Program-made: the position numbers and the translations under genes
Origin: Achromobacter ruhlandii
GTDB taxonomy: Bacteria > Pseudomonadota > Gammaproteobacteria > Burkholderiales > Burkholderiaceae_B
Direction of reading: 5' to 3'
DNA: 64,000 nucleotides
NCBI RefSeq assembly: GCF_902859695.1
Contig: NZ_CADIJL010000012.1
Span: 114,893 to 178,892 of the forward strand
In this document: in pieces, positions 1 through 8,047 of the stretch
Numbering within the stretch: the stretch's first letter is position 1
Layout of the letters: each line of letters starts with the position of its first letter
Notes under the pieces: generated by a model
Databases searched by the model: none
What the model was told of the DNA's origin: nothing
Seen by the model: only the letters and a program-made list of their open reading frames with translations

Positions 1-36
1 GCCGGGCCGCTTTTTTTGGCGGGGTACCGCCGGCGC

Positions 37-63
37 AAAAAAAGGCGGCCGCAAGCGGCCGCC
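37..63 (-). terminator. intrinsic terminator of the DUF3185 gene
   Basis: A perfect 9-bp GC stem (44-52 with 55-63, two-base loop) is followed, read on the minus strand, by seven T residues. It lies 24 bases past the stop of the small membrane protein gene. A further T-run at 11-17 may be the tail of a plus-strand terminator from outside the window, but its stem is cut off. Confidence 0.85.
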
Positions 64-86
64 TCCGGTTTCCCGGGGGATGCGCC

Positions 87-296
87 TCAACGGCGCATGC
101 CGACCCCGATGACCAGCACGCCGGCCACGATCGCGGCAATACCGGCCCACATCGGAATCGGCACGGACTTCTCGGTTTCGGCCGTGGCCTTGACCGAGCC
201 AACCTGCAGCACGGTTTCCTCGGACTTGTAGCTAAAGCCCTTGTAGGCCAGGGCGGCAATGCCCAGCACGATCAGGATGGCACCGACAATCTTCAT
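87..296 (-). CDS. small membrane protein, DUF3185 family
   Basis: A 69-residue protein with two hydrophobic segments (about residues 2-20 and 46-66) flanking a short polar stretch. The pattern fits the DUF3185 family of small inner-membrane proteins, whose role is unknown. The start at 296 is chosen because an AGGAGAAG Shine-Dalgarno sequence sits just upstream; longer in-frame readings add only arginine-rich, non-membrane sequence. It is transcribed alone, divergently from rdgC, with its own terminator. Nothing in the sequence points to a substrate or partner. Confidence 0.8.
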   Translation of the reverse strand: MKIVGAILIVLGIAALAYKGFSYKSEETVLQVGSVKATAETEKSVPIPMWAGIAAIVAGVLVIGVGMRR

Positions 297-447
297 GCTT
301 CTTCTCCTATTGCACAGGGGTGACGCGGACATTACCGCAAGGCCGTCCCCCTGTCAGTGACAGAACGTGTCGCCTGGCCCCATCCTATTGCGACGCTACG
401 GCAAAGCAGCCGGCGTCGTATAGAATCAACCCTTTTGGCCGACGCTC

Positions 448-1347
448 ATGTGGTTCAAGAATCTCAAGATTTACCGTCTCTCCTCGCCGTGGACGCTGAC
501 CGGCGAGCAGCTTGAAGAAACGCTTGCGCGGCATGCCTATCAGGCCGGCAACAACCTCGAAATGCAAAGCCTGGGCTGGGTCCCGCCGCGCGAAAATGGC
601 GGGCTGGCGCACGTCGTGGGCGGACAGATCCTGCTGAATCTGCGCGCCGAGAAAAAGCTGCTGCCCAGCACCGTGGTCAACCAGGTCGCCAAGGCGCGCG
701 CCCAGGAAATCGAAGAGCAGCAAGGCTACAAGCCGGGCCGCAAGCAGATGAAGGAAATCAAGGAGCGCGTCACCGACGAACTCCTGCCGCGCGCCTTCAG
801 CGTGTACCGCGACACCCGCGTGTGGATCGACCCGCAGAACCACTGGCTGGTGATCGACGCCGCCGCCTCGGCCAAGGCCGATGAAGTCATCGGCCTCTTG
901 GCAAAATGCGTGGATCCGTTCCCGCTCGAGAACCTGTACGTGGCCCAATCGCCCGCCTCCGCCATGACGGGCTGGCTGGCCGAGGATGAAGCGCCGTCCA
1001 ATTTCAGCATCGACCAGGACACCGAATTGCGCTCCTCCGGTGAAAGCGGCGCGGCCATCCGCTACGTCAAGCACTCGATCGACGCCGACGACGTGCGCCG
1101 CCACATCCAGTCGGGCAAGCAGTGCACCCGCCTGGCCATGACCTGGGCCGACCGCATCTCGTTCGTGCTGACCGAAGGCCTGGACGTCAAGCGCGTCGCG
1201 CCGCTGGACGTGCTCAAGGAAGGCAACGACACCGTCGCCGCCAATGACGACGAGAAGTTCGACTCCGACATGATGCTCATGACCGGCGAGCTGGCCAAGA
1301 TGCTGGCCGAGCTGGTGGAAGCACTGGGCGGCGAAAAGAAGATCTGA
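448..1347 (+). CDS. rdgC: recombination-associated protein RdgC
   Basis: This 299-residue protein is close to the 303 residues of E. coli RdgC and starts with the family's typical [11 protein letters not shown]. RdgC is a ring-shaped, nucleoid-associated DNA-binding protein that limits RecA-driven recombination; in Neisseria it also affects pilin variation. The ATG at 448 gives the canonical N-terminus. The gene is monocistronic: the divergent DUF3185 gene lies upstream, and an intrinsic terminator follows at 1372-1401. No truncation or unusual composition is seen. Identification is firm; the function is taken from the family. Confidence 0.97.
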   Translation: MWFKNLKIYRLSSPWTLTGEQLEETLARHAYQAGNNLEMQSLGWVPPRENGGLAHVVGGQILLNLRAEKKLLPSTVVNQVAKARAQEIEEQQGYKPGRKQMKEIKERVTDELLPRAFSVYRDTRVWIDPQNHWLVIDAAASAKADEVIGLLAKCVDPFPLENLYVAQSPASAMTGWLAEDEAPSNFSIDQDTELRSSGESGAAIRYVKHSIDADDVRRHIQSGKQCTRLAMTWADRISFVLTEGLDVKRVAPLDVLKEGNDTVAANDDEKFDSDMMLMTGELAKMLAELVEALGGEKKI

Positions 1348-1371
1348 GCCTTGCGCCTTGGTCCGCGGCAA

Positions 1372-1401
1372 GGGCCGCTCCTGTGAGGGAGCGGCCTTTT
1401 T
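1372..1401 (+). terminator. intrinsic terminator of rdgC
   Basis: A 9-bp perfect stem (1373-1381 with 1388-1396) with a six-base loop is followed by five T residues, 25 bases past the rdgC stop. Confidence 0.9.
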
Positions 1402-1488
1402 CATGGCGCTGCCATTCGCATGGCGCCTTGCATGCCGCTTGAATCGGCGCGGCGGCGCGCGGCCACGGGCAGGACAGCCGTGTGCGCG

Positions 1489-2901
1489 TCAGGCGGCGAC
1501 GCTGCGATCGCGGCCCGACTGCTTGGCCTGGTACAAGGCCTTGTCGGCGCGGTCGATCAGATAGGCGTAGTCGGGATGCCCGTCGAAGGTCGCCACGCCG
1601 ATGCTGGTGGTGATGCGCAGGCCGCCCGCCTCCGGAATGGAGAAGGCATGGCGGCGGATTTCGGCGCCCAGCTTCTCGGCCACGGCCAGCGCGGCCTCGC
1701 GCCCCGTATCCACCAGCACCACCAGGAACTCCTCGCCGCCGTAGCGGAACACGAAATCGCTCGAACGACAGGACTGGTGCACCACTTCGGCGAACTGGCG
1801 TAGCACCTGGTCGCCGCCCGCATGGCCGTGCTGGTCATTGATCGCCTTGAAATGGTCGATGTCCAACAGCAGCACCGAAAACATCGACCGCTCGCGCGTG
1901 GCAATCAGGATTTCGCGGCCGATCACCGACGGCAGGAAGCGGCGGTTGAGCACATTGGTCAGCGGATCGCTGCCGCTTTCGATCTCGGCCACCATGTCGA
2001 ACAGCCCATTGAGCAGGTGTTTGATGCGCGCCACCAGTTCCTGAAGTTCGCGCACCTGGTCGGGCAGGGATTCCGGCCCGACCAGCAACAGGCTCGGCAG
2101 CACCACGTCATCCAGCCGCGCCACCGCCTCGGTAATCTGCCGCAGGGCCGGCGCGCTCTCGAACAGTACGCCGCCCTTGTGCTGCAACCACAGACCGAAT
2201 TCGGAGGCCGCCAGCCGCGGCAGCACCTGCTCGGGCGCGCGGTAGTGCAGCCCGATCAGCACCGCCTGGCTCCATTCGAGCAGCGCGGCGCGCTGGCGCT
2301 CGCGTTCGGTCGAAATGTTCTGGCCCAGCGCGAACAGGCGGTAGGCTTCGTCATTGCGCGCGCCGCGGTTGATGTCGCGCATGAAGGCGCGGCTCATCTG
2401 CTCGATGGCCAGGTCGAACAGGTTGCAGACGTACTGGGTCGCGATCGAAGCCGCCACGCCATCCAGGTCGCTGGCGCGCAGGCGTTGCGCGATCTCGTTC
2501 TTCAGGATGCGGGCGCCGGCCATCACCAGATGGATCGGAATATGCACGCGCGCATGCACTTCGCCGACCTTTTTCTGGATCGCCATCAACGCCGCGATAT
2601 CGCCTTGTTCGCGCACGCACAGCAGGCCCCTGAGCCAACCCTTCATGCCCTGGTGCAGGCGGGTGGCGACGATCTCGTGCGACAGGCGCGGACCGGCCTC
2701 GGCATCGGCCAGCAGGGTGGAATAGAAGGCGTCGACCAGTTCGTTGGCGCTGTCCGACACCACCGCCGCGACCTGGCCGCGGGTGTAGGCATCGACCGAG
2801 GAATAGACGGCTTGCCAGGCCTGGGCGTTGGAGGCGCTCAGATAGCACGCCTGCCCGGCGGGATCAGGAGAAGACGGGACTGCGCGACTGCTCGAAGACA
2901 T
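1489..2901 (-). CDS. globin-coupled heme sensor diguanylate cyclase (BpeGReg type)
   Basis: A 470-residue O2-sensing signalling protein. Residues about 25-170 form a sensor globin, with Y60 in the distal pocket and H116 (in VHARVHIP) as the likely heme ligand. A helical middle domain spans about 190-300. A GGDEF domain follows, with signature GGEEF at 388-392 and the inhibitory RxxD site (RSSD, 379-382) five residues before it. The order and motifs match BpeGReg of B. pertussis, a heme-regulated c-di-GMP synthase linked to biofilm. The product should be cytoplasmic and should link oxygen binding to c-di-GMP output, with product feedback through RxxD. The ATG at 2901 precedes the conserved part; the exact start is not certain. 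It runs co-directionally after the ATCase gene but is 132 bp away, with a hairpin in its leader. Confidence 0.95.
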   Translation of the reverse strand: MSSSSRAVPSSPDPAGQACYLSASNAQAWQAVYSSVDAYTRGQVAAVVSDSANELVDAFYSTLLADAEAGPRLSHEIVATRLHQGMKGWLRGLLCVREQGDIAALMAIQKKVGEVHARVHIPIHLVMAGARILKNEIAQRLRASDLDGVAASIATQYVCNLFDLAIEQMSRAFMRDINRGARNDEAYRLFALGQNISTERERQRAALLEWSQAVLIGLHYRAPEQVLPRLAASEFGLWLQHKGGVLFESAPALRQITEAVARLDDVVLPSLLLVGPESLPDQVRELQELVARIKHLLNGLFDMVAEIESGSDPLTNVLNRRFLPSVIGREILIATRERSMFSVLLLDIDHFKAINDQHGHAGGDQVLRQFAEVVHQSCRSSDFVFRYGGEEFLVVLVDTGREAALAVAEKLGAEIRRHAFSIPEAGGLRITTSIGVATFDGHPDYAYLIDRADKALYQAKQSGRDRSVAA

Positions 2902-2925
2902 AGGACCTTCCGACCGAAGATTCCC

Positions 2926-2950
2926 CCGCGTGTCTCGGAACGACACGCGG
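2926..2950 (-). repeat. perfect 9-bp inverted repeat in the leader of the heme-sensor cyclase gene
   Basis: CCGCGTGTC (2926-2934) and its exact complement (2942-2950) flank a seven-base loop, 25 bases upstream of the ATG at 2901. No T-run follows on either strand, so it is not a normal intrinsic terminator. It could be an operator or a leader hairpin. Confidence 0.6.
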
Positions 2951-2991
2951 CGGGAAAAACCAGCGCGGATTATGCTTGAAATCGCCGGCGG

Positions 2992-3009
2992 CGGCCGTCA
3001 TGACGGCCG
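2992..3009. repeat. 18-bp perfect palindrome after the ATCase gene
   Basis: CGGCCGTCATGACGGCCG is exactly self-complementary and lies 25 bases past the stop of the minus-strand ATCase gene. With no T-tract it may be a factor-dependent termination or 3'-end-stabilising hairpin. The function is not shown by the sequence. Confidence 0.5.
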
Positions 3010-3033
3010 TGCCGCGCCGCCTCGCGCGGCGCC

Positions 3034-4326
3034 CTATTCCAGGCCGTGGAACACCGAGTCGTCCGGACCGATGTGCGAGGGATGCTGCCAGGTCACATCG
3101 CGCAGCGAATGCTGCACCAGCCCTTCCACGCCCAGCAGCACGGCGAAGATGGCCATGCGGATGGGAATGCCATTGTCGGTCTGGCGGAAGATCGCCAGGC
3201 GCGGATCATGATTCAGGTCCACGCTCAGGTCGTTGGCGCCCGGCCGGCTGTCGCGCGGCAGCGGGTGCATGACGATGGTATCCGGGCCGCAATAGGCGTC
3301 GATGATGGCGCGGTTGATCTGGAAGTCCGGCGTGTAGCCCTCGTTCTCTTCGTTGGCGAAGCGCTCTTTCTGCACGCGCGTGGCGTAGATCACGTCGGCG
3401 CCCGCCAGGCCCTCGGCCAGCGAAGTCTTCTGTTCGATGATGTTGCCGTTGCGGCTGGCCTGCTCGATGATGTAGGAGGGCATCTCCAGGCCCTTGGGCG
3501 ACACCAGCGAGAACTTGACGTTCTTGTACAGCGCCATCAGCTTGATCAGCGAATGCACCGTGCGGCCGTACTTCAGGTCGCCGACCATGGCGATGTGCGC
3601 GCCGTCGAGCAGCTTGCCCAGGCGCGAGAACTCGGTGAGGATCGTGTACAGGTCCAGCAGCGCCTGGCTCGGGTGCTCGCCGGGGCCGTCGCCGCCGTTG
3701 ACCACCGGGATGTTGGTGGCGCGCGCGAATTCGGCCACCGAACCCTGGTCGGGATGGCGGATCACCATCGCGTCGACATAGCCGCTCATGACGCGGCTGG
3801 TGTCGTAGATCGATTCGCCCTTGGCCATCGACGAGAAGGTGAAGCCGGTGGTGTCGCAGACCGAGCCGCCCAGGCGGCAGAAGGCCGAGCCGAAGCTGAC
3901 CCGGGTACGGGTGCTGGCCTCGAAGAACAGGTTGCCGAGCACCGCGCCTTCCAGGACGCGCGAGACTTTCTGCCGGCGGGCGATGGGCTGCATCATGTCG
4001 GCCACGCGGAACAGGTCCTCGACCGATTCCCGGGTGAACTGGTCCACCGACAGCAGTTGGTGCTTGCCCTCTACCGCGATCCGCTCGCGCAGCGGCCCGT
4101 CTTGTACGCTTTGCGTATATTTTTCGAGCAGTACGCCGTTCTGAACGATTTCGCTGACGAAACGCTGCACCACTTCCGGCATCGCGCGGAACTCCTGCGA
4201 TCCCTCCGGCAGCAGCCAGGTATCCAGTGCGCGGCGCTTGACGCCGATCCGGGTCGCGAACACGTCGCGCGTGAGGTTCAGGCGTCGCATGGCGTCGCGC
4301 AGGAAGGCTTGCTGGGAAATGGTCAT
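3034..4326 (-). CDS. pyrB: aspartate carbamoyltransferase with N-terminal helix-turn-helix-like extension
   Basis: 430 residues. Residues about 88-420 are a complete ATCase catalytic chain, condensing carbamoyl phosphate with aspartate in pyrimidine synthesis: STRTR at 138-142, EHPSQAL at 217-223, TRVQKERF near 316-323, MHPLPR at 353-358. Usual ATCase chains are about 310 residues. The extra 85-90 N-terminal residues are basic and helical, and residues 10-40 read like a repressor-type helix-turn-helix. Such extended ATCases occur in betaproteobacteria. No pyrI or pyrC is adjacent. A 19-bp imperfect palindrome overlaps the probable promoter (4351-4369), and a related palindrome sits inside the extension's coding sequence (4105-4117). 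This makes self-regulation by the fused domain an attractive inference. ATG at 4326 is the only start covering the extension. Confidence 0.93.
   Translation of the reverse strand: MTISQQAFLRDAMRRLNLTRDVFATRIGVKRRALDTWLLPEGSQEFRAMPEVVQRFVSEIVQNGVLLEKYTQSVQDGPLRERIAVEGKHQLLSVDQFTRESVEDLFRVADMMQPIARRQKVSRVLEGAVLGNLFFEASTRTRVSFGSAFCRLGGSVCDTTGFTFSSMAKGESIYDTSRVMSGYVDAMVIRHPDQGSVAEFARATNIPVVNGGDGPGEHPSQALLDLYTILTEFSRLGKLLDGAHIAMVGDLKYGRTVHSLIKLMALYKNVKFSLVSPKGLEMPSYIIEQASRNGNIIEQKTSLAEGLAGADVIYATRVQKERFANEENEGYTPDFQINRAIIDAYCGPDTIVMHPLPRDSRPGANDLSVDLNHDPRLAIFRQTDNGIPIRMAIFAVLLGVEGLVQHSLRDVTWQHPSHIGPDDSVFHGLE
4105..4117. promoter_or_regulatory. internal palindrome in pyrB resembling the upstream operator
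   Basis: TACGCTTTGCGTA is a perfect 5-bp inverted repeat around TTT. It falls in codons about 70-74, in the linker between the HTH-like extension and the ATCase core. With its flanks on the gene strand it reads TATACGCAAAGCGTACA, close to the upstream site at 4351-4369. Chance remains possible. Confidence 0.4.
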
Positions 4327-4350
4327 GACAGGTCCCGGAGAGAGGGGTTT

Positions 4351-4369
4351 ATATACGCACTGCGCATAT
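4351..4369. promoter_or_regulatory. candidate operator upstream of pyrB
   Basis: A 19-bp imperfect palindrome (gene strand core TATGCGCAGTGCGTATA) in which all arm positions pair except one. It lies 25-43 bases before the pyrB ATG, where the promoter should be. It is AT-rich at both ends in an otherwise GC-rich genome, as expected of an operator. Confidence 0.55.
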
Positions 4370-4427
4370 TATTCCCTGCGCCAGTGCATGTCCAACACTT
4401 TTGCGCACACGGGTTTACCCTCGAAAT

Positions 4428-4841
4428 TCAGCGCCGAGCGTAAGTCGTCATGTGTGGCGCCGCGTCCGTCGTGGCCTGCCCGGCGGCCAGCCAGCAACCG
4501 ACGCAGAAAGCCAGCGCGCTGGCCAGGTAACAAAGCAGCGCCAGCGCCTGCGCCGGCAGGTGCGCGCGGGTCAGGCGGCCGTTGTAGCCCTGGCGCAACA
4601 GGCTGACCTGCGCCAGGTAGGCGAACACCGCCCCCAGGCAAGCCAGCAACAGACCGGCCAGCAACGACAACAGCGGCAATTGCAGATCGGGGGCGGCGAT
4701 ATCGCCGCCCACCATGCCCAGCGCGAATGCCGTCAGGCCCAGCGCCGCGCCCCCGTTGAGCCAGCCCAGCAGGCGGAATGCGCCGGCCAGCAGCGCGAAC
4801 GGCGAGCCGGCGGCGCGGAGCTGCTGGGCGCGCGGGTCCAT
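4428..4841 (-). CDS. hypothetical small membrane protein
   Basis: A 137-residue protein with about three to four hydrophobic helices (roughly residues 14-46, 57-80 and 97-118), ending in a polar tail. I do not recognise the family. The ATG at 4841 is chosen because it lies five bases after the stop of the upstream lipoprotein gene, implying translational coupling. Longer readings add an arginine- and proline-rich segment that is only the lipoprotein gene in another frame. The two genes probably form one small envelope operon. Located in the inner membrane by prediction; function unknown. Confidence 0.65.
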   Translation of the reverse strand: MDPRAQQLRAAGSPFALLAGAFRLLGWLNGGAALGLTAFALGMVGGDIAAPDLQLPLLSLLAGLLLACLGAVFAYLAQVSLLRQGYNGRLTRAHLPAQALALLCYLASALAFCVGCWLAAGQATTDAAPHMTTYARR

Positions 4842-4845
4842 GGCC

Positions 4846-5271
4846 CTAGTCGCCCTTGCGGCAGACCGGCGTGGCGCTCTGGATCGAGGCGCGCGCGGCG
4901 GCGATCTCGGCCGCGTCCCAGCGACCCTGGCCAAGGACCGTGATGGTGACCTTGGCCTTGGCCGGACCGTCGGACTCGGCCGCGATCAATTCGAGGATCT
5001 TGGCGGTTTCGCCCACTTTGTAGACCTGCACCTCGTCGGGCGCGCCCTTCTCGCCCAGGACGTGTTTCCAGGCGTAGGCGACGTTGTAGGGGTGCTGAAC
5101 ATTGACGTGGCACGTGCGCACGTATTCGCCGGCCCGGCGGAACGCCGCCTGGTAGTTGGTGTCCACGCTGAACGTCTCTTTCAGCACGGTCTCGGACTCG
5201 TACACGCCGGTGCTGGCGCACCCGCCCAGCAAAGCCATCAACGTGACGCCCACCCACACAGACTTGCGCAT
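4846..5271 (-). CDS. putative lipoprotein
   Basis: A 141-residue protein starting MRKSVWVGVTLMALLGGCAS: a short basic n-region, a hydrophobic core and a lipobox LGGC with the modified cysteine at residue 18. The mature part has two more cysteines (in RTCHVNVQ and near the C-terminus in PVCRKGD) that could form a disulfide. It should be exported and lipid-anchored. The family is not recognised. The start at 5271 gives the clean signal peptide, whereas longer forms bury it. Probably co-transcribed with the membrane protein gene just downstream. Confidence 0.8.
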   Translation of the reverse strand: MRKSVWVGVTLMALLGGCASTGVYESETVLKETFSVDTNYQAAFRRAGEYVRTCHVNVQHPYNVAYAWKHVLGEKGAPDEVQVYKVGETAKILELIAAESDGPAKAKVTITVLGQGRWDAAEIAAARASIQSATPVCRKGD

Positions 5272-5399
5272 GATTCTTCCTGCCATCGGATTCGGATTCC
5301 CGCGATTATGCCAGCGGCCGCAAAAAGGCCACGCCCGAAATGCCGCAACATTTCCGCGTGGCCCTGAACGCGCCCGGGCGCGTGGAACGCCCGGCACCC

Positions 5400-5531
5400 T
5401 TATTTAGTCGCGGCGCCCTCGATCTTTTCACCACCGCGCTGGATGTCCTTGCCAGCCCCCGCGACGGTATTGCAGCCCGCCGACATGGCGGCAATCGAAA
5501 GCAGCATGACGAGAATCACTTTGTTCTTCAT
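5400..5531 (-). CDS. entericidin A/B family lipoprotein
   Basis: A 43-residue lipoprotein: a hydrophobic signal ending in the lipobox SAGC (cysteine 20), then NTVAGAGKDIQRGGEKIEGAA, the glycine-rich helical tail typical of entericidins. In E. coli the EcnA/EcnB pair acts as antidote and toxin in stationary-phase lysis; solitary members are common in betaproteobacteria and their role is unclear. Only one copy is seen here. Start at 5531 with GGAG-like sequence upstream. Monocistronic, pointing the same way as the unknown lipoprotein gene downstream. Confidence 0.9.
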   Translation of the reverse strand: MKNKVILVMLLSIAAMSAGCNTVAGAGKDIQRGGEKIEGAATK

Positions 5532-5702
5532 GGAGCATCTCCTATCGAGGCGTGGAAACCGACGCCAGCATACCGCAAAGGCCGCCATTTGCGCAGATGC
5601 CGGTGACCAACCCCGCCGCCGACCAGGCGGTCACATGACCGCGCCGCGCGCGGCTTTCGCGCAGCTGTCGCGTATTTGGCGGCAATGGATTAGGATGCGC
5701 TA

Positions 5703-6062
5703 ATGACCAAGAAACACGTATCGGAAAACAGCGGCGGCTCGCCTGTCGCCTGGGGCTGGGAGCAGCCACAGTGCCGCGGACAGGCGGCATTGGCCCTCTT
5801 CATCGACGATCTGCATCGCATCCTCCAGGCGCACGCCGCCGGCCAGCTCGCTGCCAGCAGCACCCTGGCCGACGCCCAGGAGCAGGTCGACGACCTGCTG
5901 GCCCGATACAACGAGATAGCCGGCGCGCCCGAGATCTTCCTCGGCCAGTCGGTGCAACTCAAGGAAGGTGTCGACCGCAGCGGCGTCTCGCATACAGTAC
6001 CTATTTTTTCCGCACGCCTGAAGCAGTCGCTGGTCGCGATGCTTGGACAAGGCCCCGGCTGA
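5703..6062 (+). CDS. hypothetical protein
   Basis: A 119-residue, mostly helical protein with no membrane segment or signal peptide and no recognised domain. It has an ATG start and its frame is open from a plausible upstream region. It ends 57 bases before the Nif11-like gene on the same strand, so the two may be co-transcribed. Support is limited to frame, length and context. Confidence 0.5.
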   Translation: MTKKHVSENSGGSPVAWGWEQPQCRGQAALALFIDDLHRILQAHAAGQLAASSTLADAQEQVDDLLARYNEIAGAPEIFLGQSVQLKEGVDRSGVSHTVPIFSARLKQSLVAMLGQGPG

Positions 6063-6119
6063 CACAACGCCCCCTGGCCGCCACCCAGAACAGCGCAAAC
6101 AAGAGAGGGAGACCGCAGT

Positions 6120-6521
6120 ATGAATACAGACAATGTCGTAGAGTTTCTCCGCCTGCTGTCGCTGGATGTCTCGCTGGGCGCCGCCGCCCAGCACGCCGCG
6201 AGCCAGGCGGATGCGCCTCTGGCGTTGGCCCGGCTGGCCACCGCGCACGGCTTGCCTTGCAGCGCCTCGGACTGGTCGATATTCGCCCGCGATTGCCTGG
6301 ACGCCTCGGACGAGGCGCCCGCCAGCGTCCTTCCGCGCGACGCCAAGATCTGGCAATTGGTGCAGGATCCCGGCCAGGGCACCAGCGTGCCGGCCAGCGC
6401 CGTCACCCGCGTCATCGGCATCATCACGCAGCCTGATGGCCCGGCGGTCGTCGGCCATGTGGTCAACGATCTCGCGCCACGCCCGCCGCAGGGCGCGTCG
6501 TCCTATCCGCGCGGCTCCTGA
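6120..6521 (+). CDS. hypothetical protein with Nif11-like N-terminus
   Basis: A 133-residue protein with a strong GAGGGAG ribosome-binding site before the ATG at 6120. Residues about 5-55 (VVEFLRLLSLDVSLG at the start, then an alanine-rich helix and HGLPCSASDWS) follow the pattern of Nif11-type domains: a short helix, a relaxed repeat, then a hydrophobic-glycine turn. Nif11-type domains occur in RiPP leader peptides and in proteins of unknown role. No modification enzyme or GG-terminated core peptide is visible nearby, so a RiPP role is not supported. The gene ends seven bases before the stop of the convergent flavoprotein gene. Confidence 0.6.
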   Translation: MNTDNVVEFLRLLSLDVSLGAAAQHAASQADAPLALARLATAHGLPCSASDWSIFARDCLDASDEAPASVLPRDAKIWQLVQDPGQGTSVPASAVTRVIGIITQPDGPAVVGHVVNDLAPRPPQGASSYPRGS

Positions 6522-6527
6522 CGCGGC

Positions 6528-7811
6528 TCAGCGTCCCGCCAGGAAATCCGCCACACCCGCCGCGGCGACCACGCCGCTGGCCATGCAGGCGGTCAACAGG
6601 TAGCCGCCCGTCGGCGCCTCCCAATCCAGCATTTCCCCCGCGCAGAACACGCCGGGCGCGGCCCGCAGCATCAGGCCGGGCGTCAGCGCCTCGAAGCTGA
6701 CGCCGCCCGCCGTGCTGATGGCCTCGTCCATCGGCCGCGGGCGTTCCAACCGCAATGGCAGCGCCTTGACCAGCCGGCCCAGGCGTTCGGGATCGCGGAA
6801 GTCCTCCGCCCCGGCACACTCGCGCAACAGGCCCGCCTTGACACCCGTCAGCCCCAGCCGGCTCTGCAGATGGCTCGACATCGAGCGCGCGCCGCGTGGG
6901 TGGGTCACCGCCGCCAGTACCTTTTCCTGCGTCCAGCCGGGCGCGAGGTCCAACAGCGCGAGGGCGTGACCGGCGGACTCGATCCGGTCGCGCAAGGACG
7001 CCGACAAGGCATAAACCAGGCTGCCCTCGATGCCGTTTTCCGTGACCACGAATTCGCCCTGGCGCGCCGGCCCGGGGCCAGCCTCCCCCACGCAACGCAA
7101 GGTCACGGATTTGACCGGCTGCCCGGCATGGCGTTGGCGGAAGTGCTGGGACCAGGCCACCTCGAAGCCGCAGTTGGCGGCGCGCAATGGCGCCGTGGCG
7201 ATGCCGTGCGCGGCCAGCCCCGGCAACCAGGCGCCGTCCGACCCCAGCTTGGCCCAACTGCCCCCGCCCAGGGCCAGCACTACGGCATCGGCCGCCAGCG
7301 CCAGTGCACCCTCGGGGGTATCGAAATGCAGTTCGGCCGCCCCAGGCGCAATGGCCGGCGGCCAGCCCAGCCAGCGATGGCGCATGTGAAAGCGCACGCC
7401 GCTGGCGCGCAGCCGGGCCAGCCATGCCCGCAGCAGCGGCGCCGCCTTCATCTCCGCGGGAAAAACACGGCCCGACGAGCCCACGAAGGTCTCGATGCCG
7501 AGTTGCCGCGCCCAGTCGCGCAAGCCGGTCGCATCGAGTTCGCGCAGCCAAGGCTCGATCAGCGCGGCCCGCTCGCCATAGCGCGCCAGGAACGGCGCCG
7601 CGGCTTCGCTATGCGTCAGGTTCAAGCCACCACGGCCCGCCATCAGGAACTTGCGCCCCACCGACGGCATCGCGTCGTACACATCGACCTGCGCGCCGCG
7701 CGCGGCCAGCTTCTCGGCCGCCATCAGCCCCGCCGGTCCGCCGCCGATCACGGCCACGCGCCTGCCGCACGGATTCTGGGCGCGATGGGAGGAATGCGGA
7801 TCGGAAGGCAT
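6528..7811 (-). CDS. FAD-dependent flavoprotein, HI0933/TIGR03862 family
   Basis: A 427-residue cytoplasmic flavoprotein. An N-terminal FAD-binding fold carries VAVIGGGPAGLMAAEKLAARG near residues 19-40. Next comes the family signature GRKFLMAGRGGLNLTHSE. The C-terminal GGV..E.......GVFCAGEMLDWEAPTGGY pattern is also typical. The TIGR03862/HI0933-like group are NAD(P)/FAD-dependent oxidoreductases of unknown substrate. The ATG at 7811 is used because upstream sequence reaches the terminator at 7906-7939. Monocistronic and convergent with the Nif11-like gene. Confidence 0.88.
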   Translation of the reverse strand: MPSDPHSSHRAQNPCGRRVAVIGGGPAGLMAAEKLAARGAQVDVYDAMPSVGRKFLMAGRGGLNLTHSEAAAPFLARYGERAALIEPWLRELDATGLRDWARQLGIETFVGSSGRVFPAEMKAAPLLRAWLARLRASGVRFHMRHRWLGWPPAIAPGAAELHFDTPEGALALAADAVVLALGGGSWAKLGSDGAWLPGLAAHGIATAPLRAANCGFEVAWSQHFRQRHAGQPVKSVTLRCVGEAGPGPARQGEFVVTENGIEGSLVYALSASLRDRIESAGHALALLDLAPGWTQEKVLAAVTHPRGARSMSSHLQSRLGLTGVKAGLLRECAGAEDFRDPERLGRLVKALPLRLERPRPMDEAISTAGGVSFEALTPGLMLRAAPGVFCAGEMLDWEAPTGGYLLTACMASGVVAAAGVADFLAGR

Positions 7812-7905
7812 GGAAACGGGATTCAGGATGACCAGGGCGGGACGAACCGCCGGGGCTGCGATTGTCGCATGGGACGGCCACGCCTCCTGCCGCAGCGGGC
7901 GTCGG

Positions 7906-7939
7906 ATAAAAAAATGCCCCGCGCGGGGCATTTTTTTAT
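7906..7939. terminator. bidirectional-type intrinsic terminator hairpin
   Basis: A perfect palindrome: A-run, ATGCCCCGCGCGGGGCAT, T-run. It works on paper in both directions. The only gene that could end here reads on the minus strand from 8048, so it separates that gene from the flavoprotein gene. Confidence 0.85.
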
Positions 7940-7948
7940 CGTTGCGGC

Positions 7949-8026
7949 CAAGCCTTTGATATTGCTGCGATATCGCGACATGCGCAACGCCTATCCCAAG
8001 GCTTGTCCACAGTCGCTGTGGGTAAC
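7949..8026 (+). repeat. 78-bp dispersed element, copy 1, with two convergent DnaA-box-like 9-mers
   Basis: The element starts CAAGCC and ends in a 36-base block (7991-8026) that is nearly identical to copy 2 at 11688-11723. The block holds TTGTCCACA at 8003-8011 and, inverted, TTACCCACA (complement of 8017-8025). Each is one mismatch from the DnaA box TTATCCACA. The CCACAG/CTGTGG centre can form a hairpin. It lies 22 bases past the stop of the minus-strand gene at 8048. Confidence 0.75.
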
Positions 8027-8047
8027 CGGCCTCCTGACCCGCGGGGC

